This document shows, piece after piece, positions 37,581 to 47,047 of a stretch of 64,000 bases of DNA (positions are counted from its first letter, which is position 1; each line of letters starts with the position of its first letter). The stretch covers positions 184,137-248,136 of the forward strand of contig JADJTY010000006.1 in the NCBI GenBank assembly GCA_016710935.1, given 5' to 3'. Origin of the DNA: Chitinophagaceae bacterium (GTDB lineage: Bacteria > Bacteroidota > Bacteroidia > Chitinophagales > Chitinophagaceae). The position numbers and the translations under genes are program-made. The notes under the pieces are model-generated. The model had not been told where the DNA came from and ran no database searches. It saw nothing but the letters and a program-made list of their open reading frames with translations.

Positions 37581-37874
37581 GTTATTATTTTAGTAATGCG
37601 TTAAAAAATCAAACTCCTTAAAGGTCAATTGAAGATTGATTAAAAATGTTACAATCTCCCGGGTAATTATTGCAAAATTCATAGGTTTTCAGGTGGTTGA
37701 TTGATTGTCTTCTGTCCTGATCTTGATACCCTGTAAAACATCAAAAAGGCTAAGCGTTATTCGTTATCTTCCTTTTAATTTTAATCACTGGAGCAGAGAT
37801 ACTTTCGCCATGAATATGCAGGACGAATCCAGACTGATCGTTGTGCATTGGTTCAAAATTTGTAAGTTACAGCC

Positions 37875-39032
37875 ATGCAAAACTGGAAAAAGAAACTGCT
37901 GAATACTGCCATACAACTGGATGATATATTTGATAAGCAGGTTTACCGGCTGCGCCAGCGTCTGGGCATTATGGATACCATACATGTTTTTCCGTTCAGA
38001 ACTTATGGCACGCCACATCATGTTTATGTAAGAGGGCGTGTGCTGGAAGATAAAAAAATAGCTTCTGGCAGCACCACCGATCACTTATTTACCAACCTGC
38101 TGAATATGTATAAACGCTTTGAAACGGATGAAGTACCCGGCGCTACTTTGCAATTAGATTTACCCGGCGGGCCAGTAAAGGTTGTATCAGATAAAGAAGG
38201 GTATTTTGTTTTTAATTTTAAACCTGCCACACCGCTGCTTACCCAGAAACTTTACCTCACGTTACCATTGCAACTGGTAGATGCACCCGGCCCTTTTACA
38301 AAAGCTGTGGTGAATGCCGAAATGATGATACCCCCTGCTGATGCAGAATATGGCATCATCAGCGATATTGATGACACCATCATACGTACCGGTGCAACCA
38401 ACCTGGTAGCCATGAGCAAAACGGTACTCTTCAGCAATGCCGTTACACGACTACCATTTGCGGGTGTTACTGCATTTTACCAGGCCCTGCAACTGGGGCG
38501 CAACGGCAAACGCAACAACCCGTTTTTTTATGTAAGCAGCAGCCCCTGGAACCTGTACGACCTGTTGATAGATTATATGGATCACCACGACATACCCCAG
38601 GGGCCATTGCTGTTGCGGGATTTTGGCATACAAAGTGAATCTTTTATGAGTGGCAATTACATGAGCCATAAGTTTATAGCAATAAAACAGATACTCGATA
38701 CCTACCCACATCTGAACTTTGTATTGGTTGGCGACAGTGGTGAACAGGATCCCGGTATTTACCAGGAAGTGGTGAAACATTTTCCTGGGCGTATTATTTG
38801 CATGTACATACGGGATGTAGCTGCAGGAAACAAACAGGAAATTGCACAACAGGTTGCCCTTGAATTAAAGACTGCAGGGGTAGAAATGATACTTACCGAA
38901 CATACTGTAAAAGCTGCTGAACATGCCGCTGCAAACGGCCTTATATTTACTGCAGAAATTGCTGCGATAGTACAGGATGAAAAAGAAGACCTGGGACAGG
39001 TGCCCGGTAAGGTTGAACCGGGGATTTTGTAA
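37875..39032 (+). CDS. App1-type phosphatase domain protein (phosphatidate phosphatase-like)
   Basis: 385 residues without signal peptide. The HAD-like catalytic domain carries DISDIDDTIIRTGATNL-like DxDxT (seen as ISDIDDTIIRTGA), FYVSSSPWNLYDLLIDYMD and FVLVGDSGEQDPGIYQEV, matching App1 (DUF2183) phosphatases; yeast App1 dephosphorylates phosphatidate. The first 140 residues (TIHVFPFRTYGTPHHVYVRG, LDLPGGPVKVVSDKEGYFVF) form the accessory beta domain usual in this family. Bacterial substrates are not established. The gene stands alone. Confidence 0.88.
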   Translation: MQNWKKKLLNTAIQLDDIFDKQVYRLRQRLGIMDTIHVFPFRTYGTPHHVYVRGRVLEDKKIASGSTTDHLFTNLLNMYKRFETDEVPGATLQLDLPGGPVKVVSDKEGYFVFNFKPATPLLTQKLYLTLPLQLVDAPGPFTKAVVNAEMMIPPADAEYGIISDIDDTIIRTGATNLVAMSKTVLFSNAVTRLPFAGVTAFYQALQLGRNGKRNNPFFYVSSSPWNLYDLLIDYMDHHDIPQGPLLLRDFGIQSESFMSGNYMSHKFIAIKQILDTYPHLNFVLVGDSGEQDPGIYQEVVKHFPGRIICMYIRDVAAGNKQEIAQQVALELKTAGVEMILTEHTVKAAEHAAANGLIFTAEIAAIVQDEKEDLGQVPGKVEPGIL

Positions 39033-39184
39033 TACCTCATAAGCAAAAAGTAACGCTTGCGAAGAGGCGTGAAACGACTATTTTCATTAATCATTTTTCA
39101 CATCGAAGATGTGACCACAAGATTGGATGCATATCGGGAAACCGTTAGCAGCCCGCAGGCAGAAAACCTGATTTTATACCTTGC

Positions 39185-40552
39185 TTATAACTTCACCTTC
39201 ATTACTTTATTTTTCTTCCTGCTTTCCTCTGCCATAAAACCCATAACATGGCTTTCAATAGAGGCATCAATGGTTGAAGTAAGTAATGCCGGGTTCTGTT
39301 GTGATACCGCATTTATCCAATCGGTCACCAGGCGCCAGTCTCCTCCTCCATGTCCATCCGACTCCTGTTTCCATTCGGTTTTTTTACCGGTTAAAAAATC
39401 GGTCATGGTAAATGAGTTCATATCTCCTGTTATATCTCCCAGGCTTCCCATTACCCTGGTCCTTCTTCCGTCGTAAGAGGTGAAGGCTTCCATGGAAAAT
39501 GCTGCAGTAAGTCCGCCCTCAAATAAAATATTAGTGGTATAGTGATCCGGCTGGTCGTTTTCCATACGGTAAACACAGCGGCCATAATTGGTTGTTTTTA
39601 ATTTTTCCAAAACAAATGCTGCCTGTTTATCTTTTTCTTCCGGCAGGTCAAAAACATAGTTCCAGCTTCTTTTACGGTAATAAATTTCCAGGGCCGAGTA
39701 TGGACATTTTTTTTCTACTGCGCAACCATCTGTACAGCGTGCTGTACTACCCTGCGGGGCATTTTTTTGAGTAAACCATTGCAAGCTCCCAAATGCCTGT
39801 ATATGGGTGCAGGGTTTATCTACCATCCATTTCATGATATCAAGGTCGTGACAGGATTTGGCTAAAATAATGGGCGTGGTTGCCTTACTGTTATGCCAGT
39901 TACCACGCACATAAGAGTGGCTCATGTGAATATGCTGGATGGGCTCCAGGTGCTGTATGCTTACCACTTCTCCCAATACACCACTTTGTATGATCTCTCT
40001 GAGCTTAATAAAGTAAGGAGCATAGCGCAATACATGGCATACGGCAACTATTCTGCCGGTCTTCTTCGACAGGGCTAAAATTTCGCGGCATTCTTTTTCA
40101 CTGGGTGAAATCGGTTTTTCGAGCAGCACATCATAACCCATTTCCAAAGCCTTCATGCAGGGGCCATAGTGCAGGTTATCGGGTGTGGTGATGATGATGG
40201 CATCGGCAAATTTGGGACGATTAAAAACATCTTCCCAGGTATTAAAACGGTTCTCTTCTTTTATGTTGTGTTTTTTGGTGTAGCGTTCATTGCGCAGGGC
40301 TACAGGTTCGGCTACACCAACAATATCGAGCTGCTCCGGATATTTTACGGCATAATTACCATACACATTGCCCCGGGCACCTGCACCGCAGGTGATGGCG
40401 GTAACGGGCTTATCTAAGTGTAATTTTTTATCGGGTAATAAAATGGGATGTTCATTTTCATCAACAGCCCAGGAAGCAGCAGGAAAAGCTGCGGCTCCTA
40501 AAGTTAATCCCAATGCCCTGATGGCATCACGGCGGCTCCAATGCTTTGACAT
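39185..40552 (-). CDS. Tat-exported Gfo/Idh/MocA family oxidoreductase
   Basis: 455 residues. The N-terminus has a twin-arginine signal (SRRDAIRALGLTLGAAAFPAAS), so the NAD(P)-bound protein is probably exported folded. The Rossmann domain begins VTAITCGAGARGNVYGNYAV and includes DAIIITTPDNLHYGPCMKALEMG and VLLEKPISPSEKE. An inserted cysteine-bearing stretch, STARCTDGCAVEKKCPYSALE, looks like an extra metal or disulfide site that is common in the Bacteroidota subgroup. Substrates are likely sugars or sugar derivatives. A near-palindrome ACCGGTTGCAACGGT (40654-40668), about 100 bp upstream, is LacI-operator-like. Confidence 0.9.
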   Translation of the reverse strand: MSKHWSRRDAIRALGLTLGAAAFPAASWAVDENEHPILLPDKKLHLDKPVTAITCGAGARGNVYGNYAVKYPEQLDIVGVAEPVALRNERYTKKHNIKEENRFNTWEDVFNRPKFADAIIITTPDNLHYGPCMKALEMGYDVLLEKPISPSEKECREILALSKKTGRIVAVCHVLRYAPYFIKLREIIQSGVLGEVVSIQHLEPIQHIHMSHSYVRGNWHNSKATTPIILAKSCHDLDIMKWMVDKPCTHIQAFGSLQWFTQKNAPQGSTARCTDGCAVEKKCPYSALEIYYRKRSWNYVFDLPEEKDKQAAFVLEKLKTTNYGRCVYRMENDQPDHYTTNILFEGGLTAAFSMEAFTSYDGRRTRVMGSLGDITGDMNSFTMTDFLTGKKTEWKQESDGHGGGDWRLVTDWINAVSQQNPALLTSTIDASIESHVMGFMAEESRKKNKVMKVKL

Positions 40553-40959
40553 AAACAGTAATTTAAATGTATAATGCGTTACTTAAAGTTACTGAAGTTT
40601 GATACAAAGAAAAATTTTAGGTTTTTTCGCCTTTAGTCAAGTCCTCAGGTTCTACCGGTTGCAACGGTATCATTAATATGGTTACCCGGGTCTATCTGCA
40701 TTTTATCAAGCCATATTTCATATTTTTTTGCAGAAAGATCAACAGTTTTTTTTACTTTATACCTGCTTTATCGGCCAGGCATGGCTCTAAAATTGTTTCA
40801 GGTTAATGATAGATATTTTTAGCTGAACAATAAACCAGGAAGCGCTTTGGTAAGATAAAATAAAATAAGTTGCCGTGCATTATGGCAAAGTGGTGATCAT
40901 AATACTTTATAATTCCGTTTTCTAACCGTATTTTAGATTTATATTTTAAAACTGCTTGT
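40553..40959. other. Intergenic region between divergent oxidoreductase and amidohydrolase genes
   Basis: 407 bp with no credible ORF. It should hold promoters for both divergent genes. The only structured site I see is the near-palindrome at 40654-40668 (ACCGGTTGCAACGGT), compatible with a LacI-family operator but supported by no second copy. AT-rich blocks fill the remainder. Confidence 0.3.
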
Positions 40960-42261
40960 ATGATAAAACGACTTTTGTTTGCATGTAGCCTGTTGTATAC
41001 CGGGCTTGTTAATGCACAGGATAAACCCATAGCTTTTACCGGTGCCCTTATCTATCCCATAGCCGGCCCACCGGTACAAGGTGGTGTACTGGTTGTTCAA
41101 AAAGGAAAAATTGTTAGTGTTGGTGCTGCCGGAAGCATGATACCTGCGGGAGCCGAAGTGATAGATGCTACCGGTAAAGTGATCATGCCCGGCATGGTTG
41201 ACAGCCACTCTCACCTGGGCGGCCCACAGGGAGGCGATGCCTCTGCAGCATTAAATCCCGATGCAAGAGCTATGGATGCTGTAAATCCTACCAGCGATGG
41301 CTTTAAAAAAGCACTGGCCGGTGGTATTACTACCATTAATGTAATGCCAGGCAGCGGCCACCTCATGAGCGGACAAACCATCTACATAAAAATGAGAGCA
41401 GGAAAAATAATTGAAGACCTTTTAATTGTAAATGAAAAAGGTTTGTATGGTGGGTTGAAAATGGCCAATGGAACAAACCCCATGCGCAGCACACCGGGCG
41501 CTTTCCCTGGTACCAGGGCTAAAAGTGCAGCTATGGTTCGGGAGCTTTTTATTAAAGCGCAGGAATACAAAAAGAAAATTGATAAGGCCGGTAAAGATGA
41601 ATCGAAAATGCCCGAACGTGATCTACGGATGGAGAGTTTGGTAGAAGTACTTAACGGAAAAAGGGTGGTACATTTTCATACACACAAAGCAAATGATGTA
41701 CTTACTGCCATCAGGCTAAGCCAGGAGTTTGGATTTAAACCGGTACTGCATCATGTATCTGAAGGATGGAAAGTAGCGAAAGAGATTGCAGCAGCCGGAC
41801 TGGCCAGTTCTATCATAACTATTGATGCTCCCGGCGGTAAACTGGAAGCCATGAATCTATCGCTGAACACAGGTGCTGCATTGGAACAAGCCGGTGCGGC
41901 TGTGGGTTTTCATACGGATGATGGTATTACAGATTCAAGATTTTTTATGCGCTCTGCAGCATTGATGGTAAGGGCCGGCATGAGCAGGGCTAAAGCATTG
42001 GAAGGCCTTACACTTGCAGGTGCAAAAATGCTGGACCTGGGCACCCGTGTAGGCTCGCTGGAAAAAGATAAGGATGCTGATTTTATAATACTTAGCGGCG
42101 ATCCTTTCAGCATTTACACCAGGGTAGAACAAACATGGGTGGAGGGTATTAAACGCTGGGACATCAGCAAACCTGCCGACAAAGCATTCTTAACCGGCGG
42201 TTATGATGTGTACTCTCCCATCAGGGGAGAATTTCATCATCATATTGATGATGAGCAATAA
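40960..42261 (+). CDS. Exported metal-dependent amidohydrolase (imidazolonepropionase-like)
   Basis: 433 residues with signal peptide (MIKRLLFACSLLYTGLVNAQ). An amidohydrolase superfamily member with intact metal ligands: VIMPGMVDSHSHLGG (HxH), RVVHFHTHKANDV, PVLHHVSEGW, and the last Asp in GFHTDDGITDSR. The C-terminal composite-domain motif VGSLEKDKDADFIILSGDPF is standard. Related exported enzymes in Bacteroidota are called prolidase- or imidazolonepropionase-like and hydrolyse cyclic amides or dipeptides. A paralogue without ligands follows 36 bp downstream, almost certainly co-transcribed. Confidence 0.9.
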   Translation: MIKRLLFACSLLYTGLVNAQDKPIAFTGALIYPIAGPPVQGGVLVVQKGKIVSVGAAGSMIPAGAEVIDATGKVIMPGMVDSHSHLGGPQGGDASAALNPDARAMDAVNPTSDGFKKALAGGITTINVMPGSGHLMSGQTIYIKMRAGKIIEDLLIVNEKGLYGGLKMANGTNPMRSTPGAFPGTRAKSAAMVRELFIKAQEYKKKIDKAGKDESKMPERDLRMESLVEVLNGKRVVHFHTHKANDVLTAIRLSQEFGFKPVLHHVSEGWKVAKEIAAAGLASSIITIDAPGGKLEAMNLSLNTGAALEQAGAAVGFHTDDGITDSRFFMRSAALMVRAGMSRAKALEGLTLAGAKMLDLGTRVGSLEKDKDADFIILSGDPFSIYTRVEQTWVEGIKRWDISKPADKAFLTGGYDVYSPIRGEFHHHIDDEQ

Positions 42262-42297
42262 AATATCTGTGGTCTTAAAAAAAATAAAATTATTTCA

Positions 42298-43497
42298 ATG
42301 AAAAAAATATTCATCATCTTATTACTGCTACCTGCGGCCTTTGTATTAAAAGCGCAAACAGCCATCAAAGCAGAAATCATATACACGGTTTCCGGAGCGG
42401 CTATCCGTAATGGAGTGGTACTGGTAAAAAATGGCAAAATAGAAAATATAGGACCCGGCCTTGCAATTCCACCCGGATATAAAATTTACGAAACCAAAGT
42501 ACTTACGCCCGGCCTGGTAGATGCACGTTCGCTTGTAGGTATATCGGGTGCATTAAATATCCCAACAGACCAGGATCAGTTAGAAAAATCAGGACCAATA
42601 CAACCCGACCTGCGGGCCATTGATGCTTACAACCCCGAAGAAATCCTAGTAAAAGTAATAAGAGATTATGGGGTTACTACCATACATACCGGGCATGGTG
42701 TGGGCGCTTTGGTTAGCGGACAAACCATGATTGCCAAAACAAAAGAAGGCACTGTAGAAACGGTAACTATACAGCCACTCAGCATGCTGGCCATGACCAT
42801 CGGCTCTTCTGTATCGGGCAACTTTACATCGCCGGGTACAAAGGCCAAACAAATAGCCATGATCAGAACAGAATTACTGAAAGCACAGGCTTACATGAAA
42901 AAACAATCGGATAAAGACAGCAGCAAACGCCCGGCTGCCGACCTTAAACTGGATATGCTGGTAAAATTATTGAAAGGAGATATTAAAGCATTGATAACCG
43001 CCAACAGCAGTGTTGATATGATGAGTGCCATACGGCTGGCTAAAGAGTTTAATTTTAAACTTGTACTCAATGGCGCTGCCGAGGCATACCGCCTTATACC
43101 GGAAATTAAAAATGCCAACGCAGAAATAATTCTGCATGCAACCATGGCACGCAATGGCGGCGACATGGTAAATATGACCATGGAAAGTGCCGCGATACTT
43201 ACAAAAGCAGGGATTGCTGTAAGTATAGAAACAGGCTTTGAAGGTTACGTTCCTAAAACCAGGATACTTTTATTTGAAGCAGCACAAGCCATGTCATTTG
43301 GGTTAAGTTTTGATGAAGCATTAAAAGCAATCACTTTAAATCCTGCAAGGTTATTAGGCATTGCTGATAAAGTAGGAAGTATTGAAATTGGTAAAGATGC
43401 TGACCTTGTATTATTTAACGGCGATCCTTTTGAATACCTGAGCAAGGTTTGCGGCGTAATGATTGATGGTGTAATGGTAAAGGATGGATGCCAGTAA
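42298..43497 (+). CDS. Catalytically degenerate amidohydrolase paralogue (likely pseudoenzyme)
   Basis: 399 residues, signal peptide (MKKIFIILLLLPAAFVLKAQ), colinear along its length with the upstream amidohydrolase: VLTPGLVDARSLVG aligns with VIMPGMVDSHSHLG, DIKALITANSSVDMMSAIRLAKEF with the HFHTHKANDV region, LVLNGAAEAYRL with PVLHHVSEGW, and VSIETGFEGYVPKTR with GFHTDDGITDSR. All metal-binding His and the final Asp are replaced, yet the frame, signal, scaffold and GSIEIGKDADLVLFNGDPF end are well kept. It is therefore a maintained pseudoenzyme rather than a decaying gene, perhaps forming a hetero-oligomer with its neighbour. Confidence 0.88.
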   Translation: MKKIFIILLLLPAAFVLKAQTAIKAEIIYTVSGAAIRNGVVLVKNGKIENIGPGLAIPPGYKIYETKVLTPGLVDARSLVGISGALNIPTDQDQLEKSGPIQPDLRAIDAYNPEEILVKVIRDYGVTTIHTGHGVGALVSGQTMIAKTKEGTVETVTIQPLSMLAMTIGSSVSGNFTSPGTKAKQIAMIRTELLKAQAYMKKQSDKDSSKRPAADLKLDMLVKLLKGDIKALITANSSVDMMSAIRLAKEFNFKLVLNGAAEAYRLIPEIKNANAEIILHATMARNGGDMVNMTMESAAILTKAGIAVSIETGFEGYVPKTRILLFEAAQAMSFGLSFDEALKAITLNPARLLGIADKVGSIEIGKDADLVLFNGDPFEYLSKVCGVMIDGVMVKDGCQ

Positions 43498-43628
43498 GGT
43501 ATTGAAGCATATTATTACAGTGAGTTATTGCAGTGGCCGGCTCCGGTTGCAGTAACAATTCTTTGTTAATATTCCCCTTTATGAGGAAAATCATTTTTTA
43601 GTACCCTACAATATGCTAAAATTGGGCT

Positions 43629-44039
43629 GTGAGTCTAATTAGAAAAATAGCAGCATTTATTTTATTATCTGTTTACCTGTTTACAGCCACTGCAATCACA
43701 GAACTGTTTAAATTACCGGTATTGATAAGTCATTATTATGGTCACCGGGAAGAAAACAAGTCCATGAACCTGAGTTCATTTTTAATACAACATTATTATT
43801 ATGAAGACGGCACAGATAAAGATGTTGAAGAAGACAACAAACTGCCTTTTAAATCCCCTGAAAATGCCGGTTCTGTTACTTTCATTTCACTTTCCCCGCC
43901 CAATGTACAGTATTGCATAACCGATACTAATGAAGGGATCAAAAAAATATTTGGCATGTACACTCCACCATTCCTGCCATCCCAATATTTAAATACCATC
44001 TGGCAACCTCCCCGGTATGGCTATGCTGTTAGCGTATAA
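43629..44039 (+). CDS. Small exported or membrane-anchored protein of unknown function
   Basis: 136 residues starting at GTG (43629). A hydrophobic N-terminus (IAAFILLSVYLFTATAITEL) is followed by a His/acid-rich region (LISHYYGHREENKSM, HYYYEDGTDKDVEEDNKLPF) and an aromatic, proline-rich end (YTPPFLPSQYLNTIWQPPRY). From memory, similar proteins precede heavy-metal efflux genes in Bacteroidota, but no such genes are here. It lies 29 bp before the next gene, so both probably form one unit. Confidence 0.7.
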   Translation: MSLIRKIAAFILLSVYLFTATAITELFKLPVLISHYYGHREENKSMNLSSFLIQHYYYEDGTDKDVEEDNKLPFKSPENAGSVTFISLSPPNVQYCITDTNEGIKKIFGMYTPPFLPSQYLNTIWQPPRYGYAVSV

Positions 44040-44068
44040 TTTTTTATTTACATTTTAATATTATAGCA

Positions 44069-44579
44069 ATGAACCAAACACATATTCATTTGCTGCTGAA
44101 TCATTTTCCTATTGTTGGAACACTGATCGGCAGTTGCCTCCTGTTATGGGGCATCATCAAAAAAAACGATCATACAAAGTCAATAGCGGCATTTTTATTG
44201 GCAACTATGGCCCTGGTGGCCATTCCTGTATTTTTAACCGGCGAACCGGCAGAAGAATCTGTTGAAAAGATAAGCGGTGTATCTGAAAATATGATATCAC
44301 TTCATGAAGAGGCTGCTGAAATTGGCATTTGGCTAATGGGCATAACCGGTATTATTTCTTTAGTTGCGCTGTTCATGGCCTGGAAAAAAACAAAAGCAGG
44401 CAAACCTTGTTTTTTTAATTGCCTTTATTATTTCGGCCGTTAGTTTTGCATCAATGGCACGTACAGGTTATTTAGGCGGACAAATACGCCATACAGAAAT
44501 AGCCAATGGTAACGGTAACGGCAACACTACCGATACCGAAAAGGAAAAAGAAAAGACCAGCGATAAAGAGGATGATTGA
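44069..44579 (+). pseudogene. Membrane protein gene (DUF2231-like layout) split by a single-base frameshift
   Basis: The first frame (44069-44443) encodes three membrane segments beginning MNQTHIHLLLNHFPIVGTLIG, then loses sense after WKKTKAGKP. The next frame continues with a fourth segment, VFLIAFIISAVSFASMARTG, then YLGGQIRHTEIANGN and an acidic tail, stopping at 44577-44579. One extra T in the run of seven T at 44410-44416, or one extra C just before, accounts for the break. The repaired protein is about 169 residues. The conserved HxHxxxNHFP-type start and ARTGxxGGxIRHTE are typical of a Bacteroidota membrane protein family. A terminator follows at once. Confidence 0.8.
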
Positions 44580-44583
44580 TGTA

Positions 44584-44626
44584 ATGAAGGCTGGCAATTT
44601 TTCGAAGTTGTCAGCCTTCATTTTTG
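44584..44626. terminator. Intrinsic terminator
   Basis: Arms ATGAAGGCTGGCAA (44584-44597) and TTGTCAGCCTTCAT (44608-44621) pair with one mismatch and are followed by TTTTTG. Confidence 0.88.
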
Positions 44627-44919
44627 TATGAATTTGATGATTGGGATAGGAACACCGGCGCCAGAGGGGTTTTAGTAAAATACAAATTCCTCTTTAATTA
44701 TTATGTTTTTTTTGCTGCAGTGGTAGTTCTTGTGCCTGAACGTGGATTTGGGTGGATTATAATGGATTAAGAGGATCTTTATAGAACGGTTCTCAGCAAG
44801 GATTTTGTGAGAAGGCCGCCCGCAGGATTCTTTATTTCGCGGGCGGGTATTAATGAGAGATTTCCTTTTTATTCTGAATGAACACCACGACGCCAGTTCC
44901 CGGGCAGTTATTTTTAAAA

Positions 44920-46800
44920 TCAGTTTTTGGTTACTATTTTTTCCAGGTTCTCCAGTTTGTGTTTTAGTTCGTTTATCTGTACCTGCTGGTCTTTGATGGC
45001 TTCTACCAACACAGGCATTATTTTAGGATAGTCTACTGCCTTATATCCCTGCCTATCTGTAAATACCAGTTCAGGAAAAACTTTTTCCACTTCCTGGGCT
45101 ATAAATCCCATTTGATTGGCATCGGTAAAACCCATTGCAGGAAATTCTTTTGATCTGTACTGATAGGTTACCCCGTTTACCTGGTTTAATTTTAGCAAGG
45201 GAGAAACGATCGGTTGAATATTTTTTTTATAGCGGATATCGGATGGGGTGATTGTTCCTGAAGCCAGTATGTTTCCAATAACATGTAGTTTTTGTGATGG
45301 GCCGGTAATACCAATACCCACATCTCCCGCACTGGTGATGGTTACCCTTTCCAAACTATTTGTACCAAAAGCTATTTTTCCGTTATCATAGTTCCATACT
45401 CCTTTATCAACATAGTTAGTGGGGTCGCTGCCTACTACCAGGCCAGAAGCAGCATTGGCAGGATTGCTTGGCGTCATCACACTTAAGCCATCATAAGGGG
45501 TAGTAAAAACGGCATTGGTAGCAATCATTACACTAAATGCATGAAAAGGGTCGCTGGTATTTACACCCACATACCGGTTACTGCCTTTCAGGTGAATCAT
45601 CTCAATCTTATTGGTTCCAAAAAAAAGATCGCCGCTCTCATTATTCATAACCCTTGCAGTAGTCATTAATGAATTATCCAGGCCAATATGTAAACCCTGG
45701 TTATTGCCACCGCCAACCTGGAAAGGAGTATGCAGCAGAATACCTGAATAATTATCAGGCGTGGAGACAACTGCCGCAGGATTAAGTGTAATTGTAAGAT
45801 TGTCTTTTGGATTATCTTCATTGATGCCGATAAAGAGATTGCTGGATTTCAGGTTAAGCATACCAATTTTATTGGTTCCAAAAAAAAGATCGCCACTTTC
45901 ATTGTTCATAAACCTGGCGGTAGTCATGAAAGTATTATCCAGGCCAATATGCAGTCCCTGGTCATTACCACCACCAGCCTGGAAAGGGGTATGCAGCAGA
46001 ATACCTGAATAATTATCAGGCGTGGAAACAACTGCTGCGGAATTAAGCGTAATTGTAAGATTGTCTTTTGGATTATCTTCATTAATGCCGATAAACCTGC
46101 TGCCATTTTTTAAATGCAGCACATCATAGTTACTGAGGCCAAGCCAAAAATCGCCGGGCTCATAGTTTGTAATGCGTGCAGTAGTTTGCAATATATTATC
46201 CAAACCCATATGAAATCCATATTGATTAGAACTTCCGCCGGCAGCTGAAGTTGGTTTTATCTGAAAGCCCGAATAATTACCAGGAACCGGAATTACAGCC
46301 CTGGTATTAAGTCTTACCACAAAATTTTCGCCGGGATCCTCATCGCCAATACCTATAAAATTAGTAGTGGCATTAAAAAACATGGCCGGATTATTATTGG
46401 TTTGAATTCTAAGATGAGATGCATCGGCAGTACCAATATAATGTGTTAAATAGTTGGTGCCGGGATTGCCGTTTAAACTCCATGCTTCTTTATTGTCGGT
46501 AATCACCCTTGTCCATTGCGTGCCATCCCAAAAATAATATCCGGCTGTAACCTGGTTGATTCCCGAACCTGCAATTGCCGTATTATAAACCAGCAATGAA
46601 GTGGCAGGTGAACTTACCGGGCTTGCATTATTTTTTGCAAGAAGCGCAACTCTGGGAATAAGCATGCCCTTGGTTGTACTGCTTACATCCAGTATTGAAC
46701 TATTGTTTGCCACAGCGCCTGTGGTATTAATGGCTAATGATTGTGCCCGGGAAACATGAGACAGGAATGATGTAACAACGAGCAGGAATAGTACTCTCAT
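44920..46800 (-). CDS. Exported tail-fibre-like protein with S74 intramolecular chaperone and 87-residue modules
   Basis: 626 residues. Signal peptide, then the fibre start LDVSSTTKGMLIPRVALL. Four modules of about 87 residues follow, each of form IGINEDNPKDNLTITLN / NYSGILLHTPFQAGGGN / GLHIGLDN / NNESGDLFFGTNKI; the second and third are nearly identical, at a spacing of exactly 261 bp. The C-terminus is a Peptidase_S74 chaperone: SDIRYKKNIQPI, GFIAQEVEKVFPELV, YKAVDYPKIMPVLVEAIKD and a coiled-coil end. S74 domains trimerise the fibre and then cut themselves off. The protein is related at its N-terminus to the fibre at 27967-30186. Likely a secreted or surface trimer. Confidence 0.88.
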   Translation of the reverse strand: MRVLFLLVVTSFLSHVSRAQSLAINTTGAVANNSSILDVSSTTKGMLIPRVALLAKNNASPVSSPATSLLVYNTAIAGSGINQVTAGYYFWDGTQWTRVITDNKEAWSLNGNPGTNYLTHYIGTADASHLRIQTNNNPAMFFNATTNFIGIGDEDPGENFVVRLNTRAVIPVPGNYSGFQIKPTSAAGGSSNQYGFHMGLDNILQTTARITNYEPGDFWLGLSNYDVLHLKNGSRFIGINEDNPKDNLTITLNSAAVVSTPDNYSGILLHTPFQAGGGNDQGLHIGLDNTFMTTARFMNNESGDLFFGTNKIGMLNLKSSNLFIGINEDNPKDNLTITLNPAAVVSTPDNYSGILLHTPFQVGGGNNQGLHIGLDNSLMTTARVMNNESGDLFFGTNKIEMIHLKGSNRYVGVNTSDPFHAFSVMIATNAVFTTPYDGLSVMTPSNPANAASGLVVGSDPTNYVDKGVWNYDNGKIAFGTNSLERVTITSAGDVGIGITGPSQKLHVIGNILASGTITPSDIRYKKNIQPIVSPLLKLNQVNGVTYQYRSKEFPAMGFTDANQMGFIAQEVEKVFPELVFTDRQGYKAVDYPKIMPVLVEAIKDQQVQINELKHKLENLEKIVTKN

Positions 46801-46976
46801 TATGTTGGTCTTTAGGATTTACAATATTTCTGTAAAGGTATAAAAAGGTTTATGCCAAGGTAGGAATGATTTCATGAGATTGGTCACTATCTGGTAAGTT
46901 GTAAAAGTTCAGTACACAGCAATGGCAATATGATACATCAGCATCGCTACTTAAAAATGCCGGTTACCAAATAAAT

Positions 46977-47028
46977 AAAAAAGTCAAAAAAGGTGCTCCA
47001 CAACAAAGGGGCTTCTTTTTTGACTTTT
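46977..47028. terminator. Intrinsic terminator of the ftcD transcript
   Basis: Long arms AAAAAAGTCAAAAAAGG (46977-46993) and CTTCTTTTTTGACTTTT (47012-47028) lie 20 bp past the ftcD stop codon on the minus strand. Confidence 0.75.
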
Positions 47029-47047
47029 GACTTTTTTTATTCTTGAC

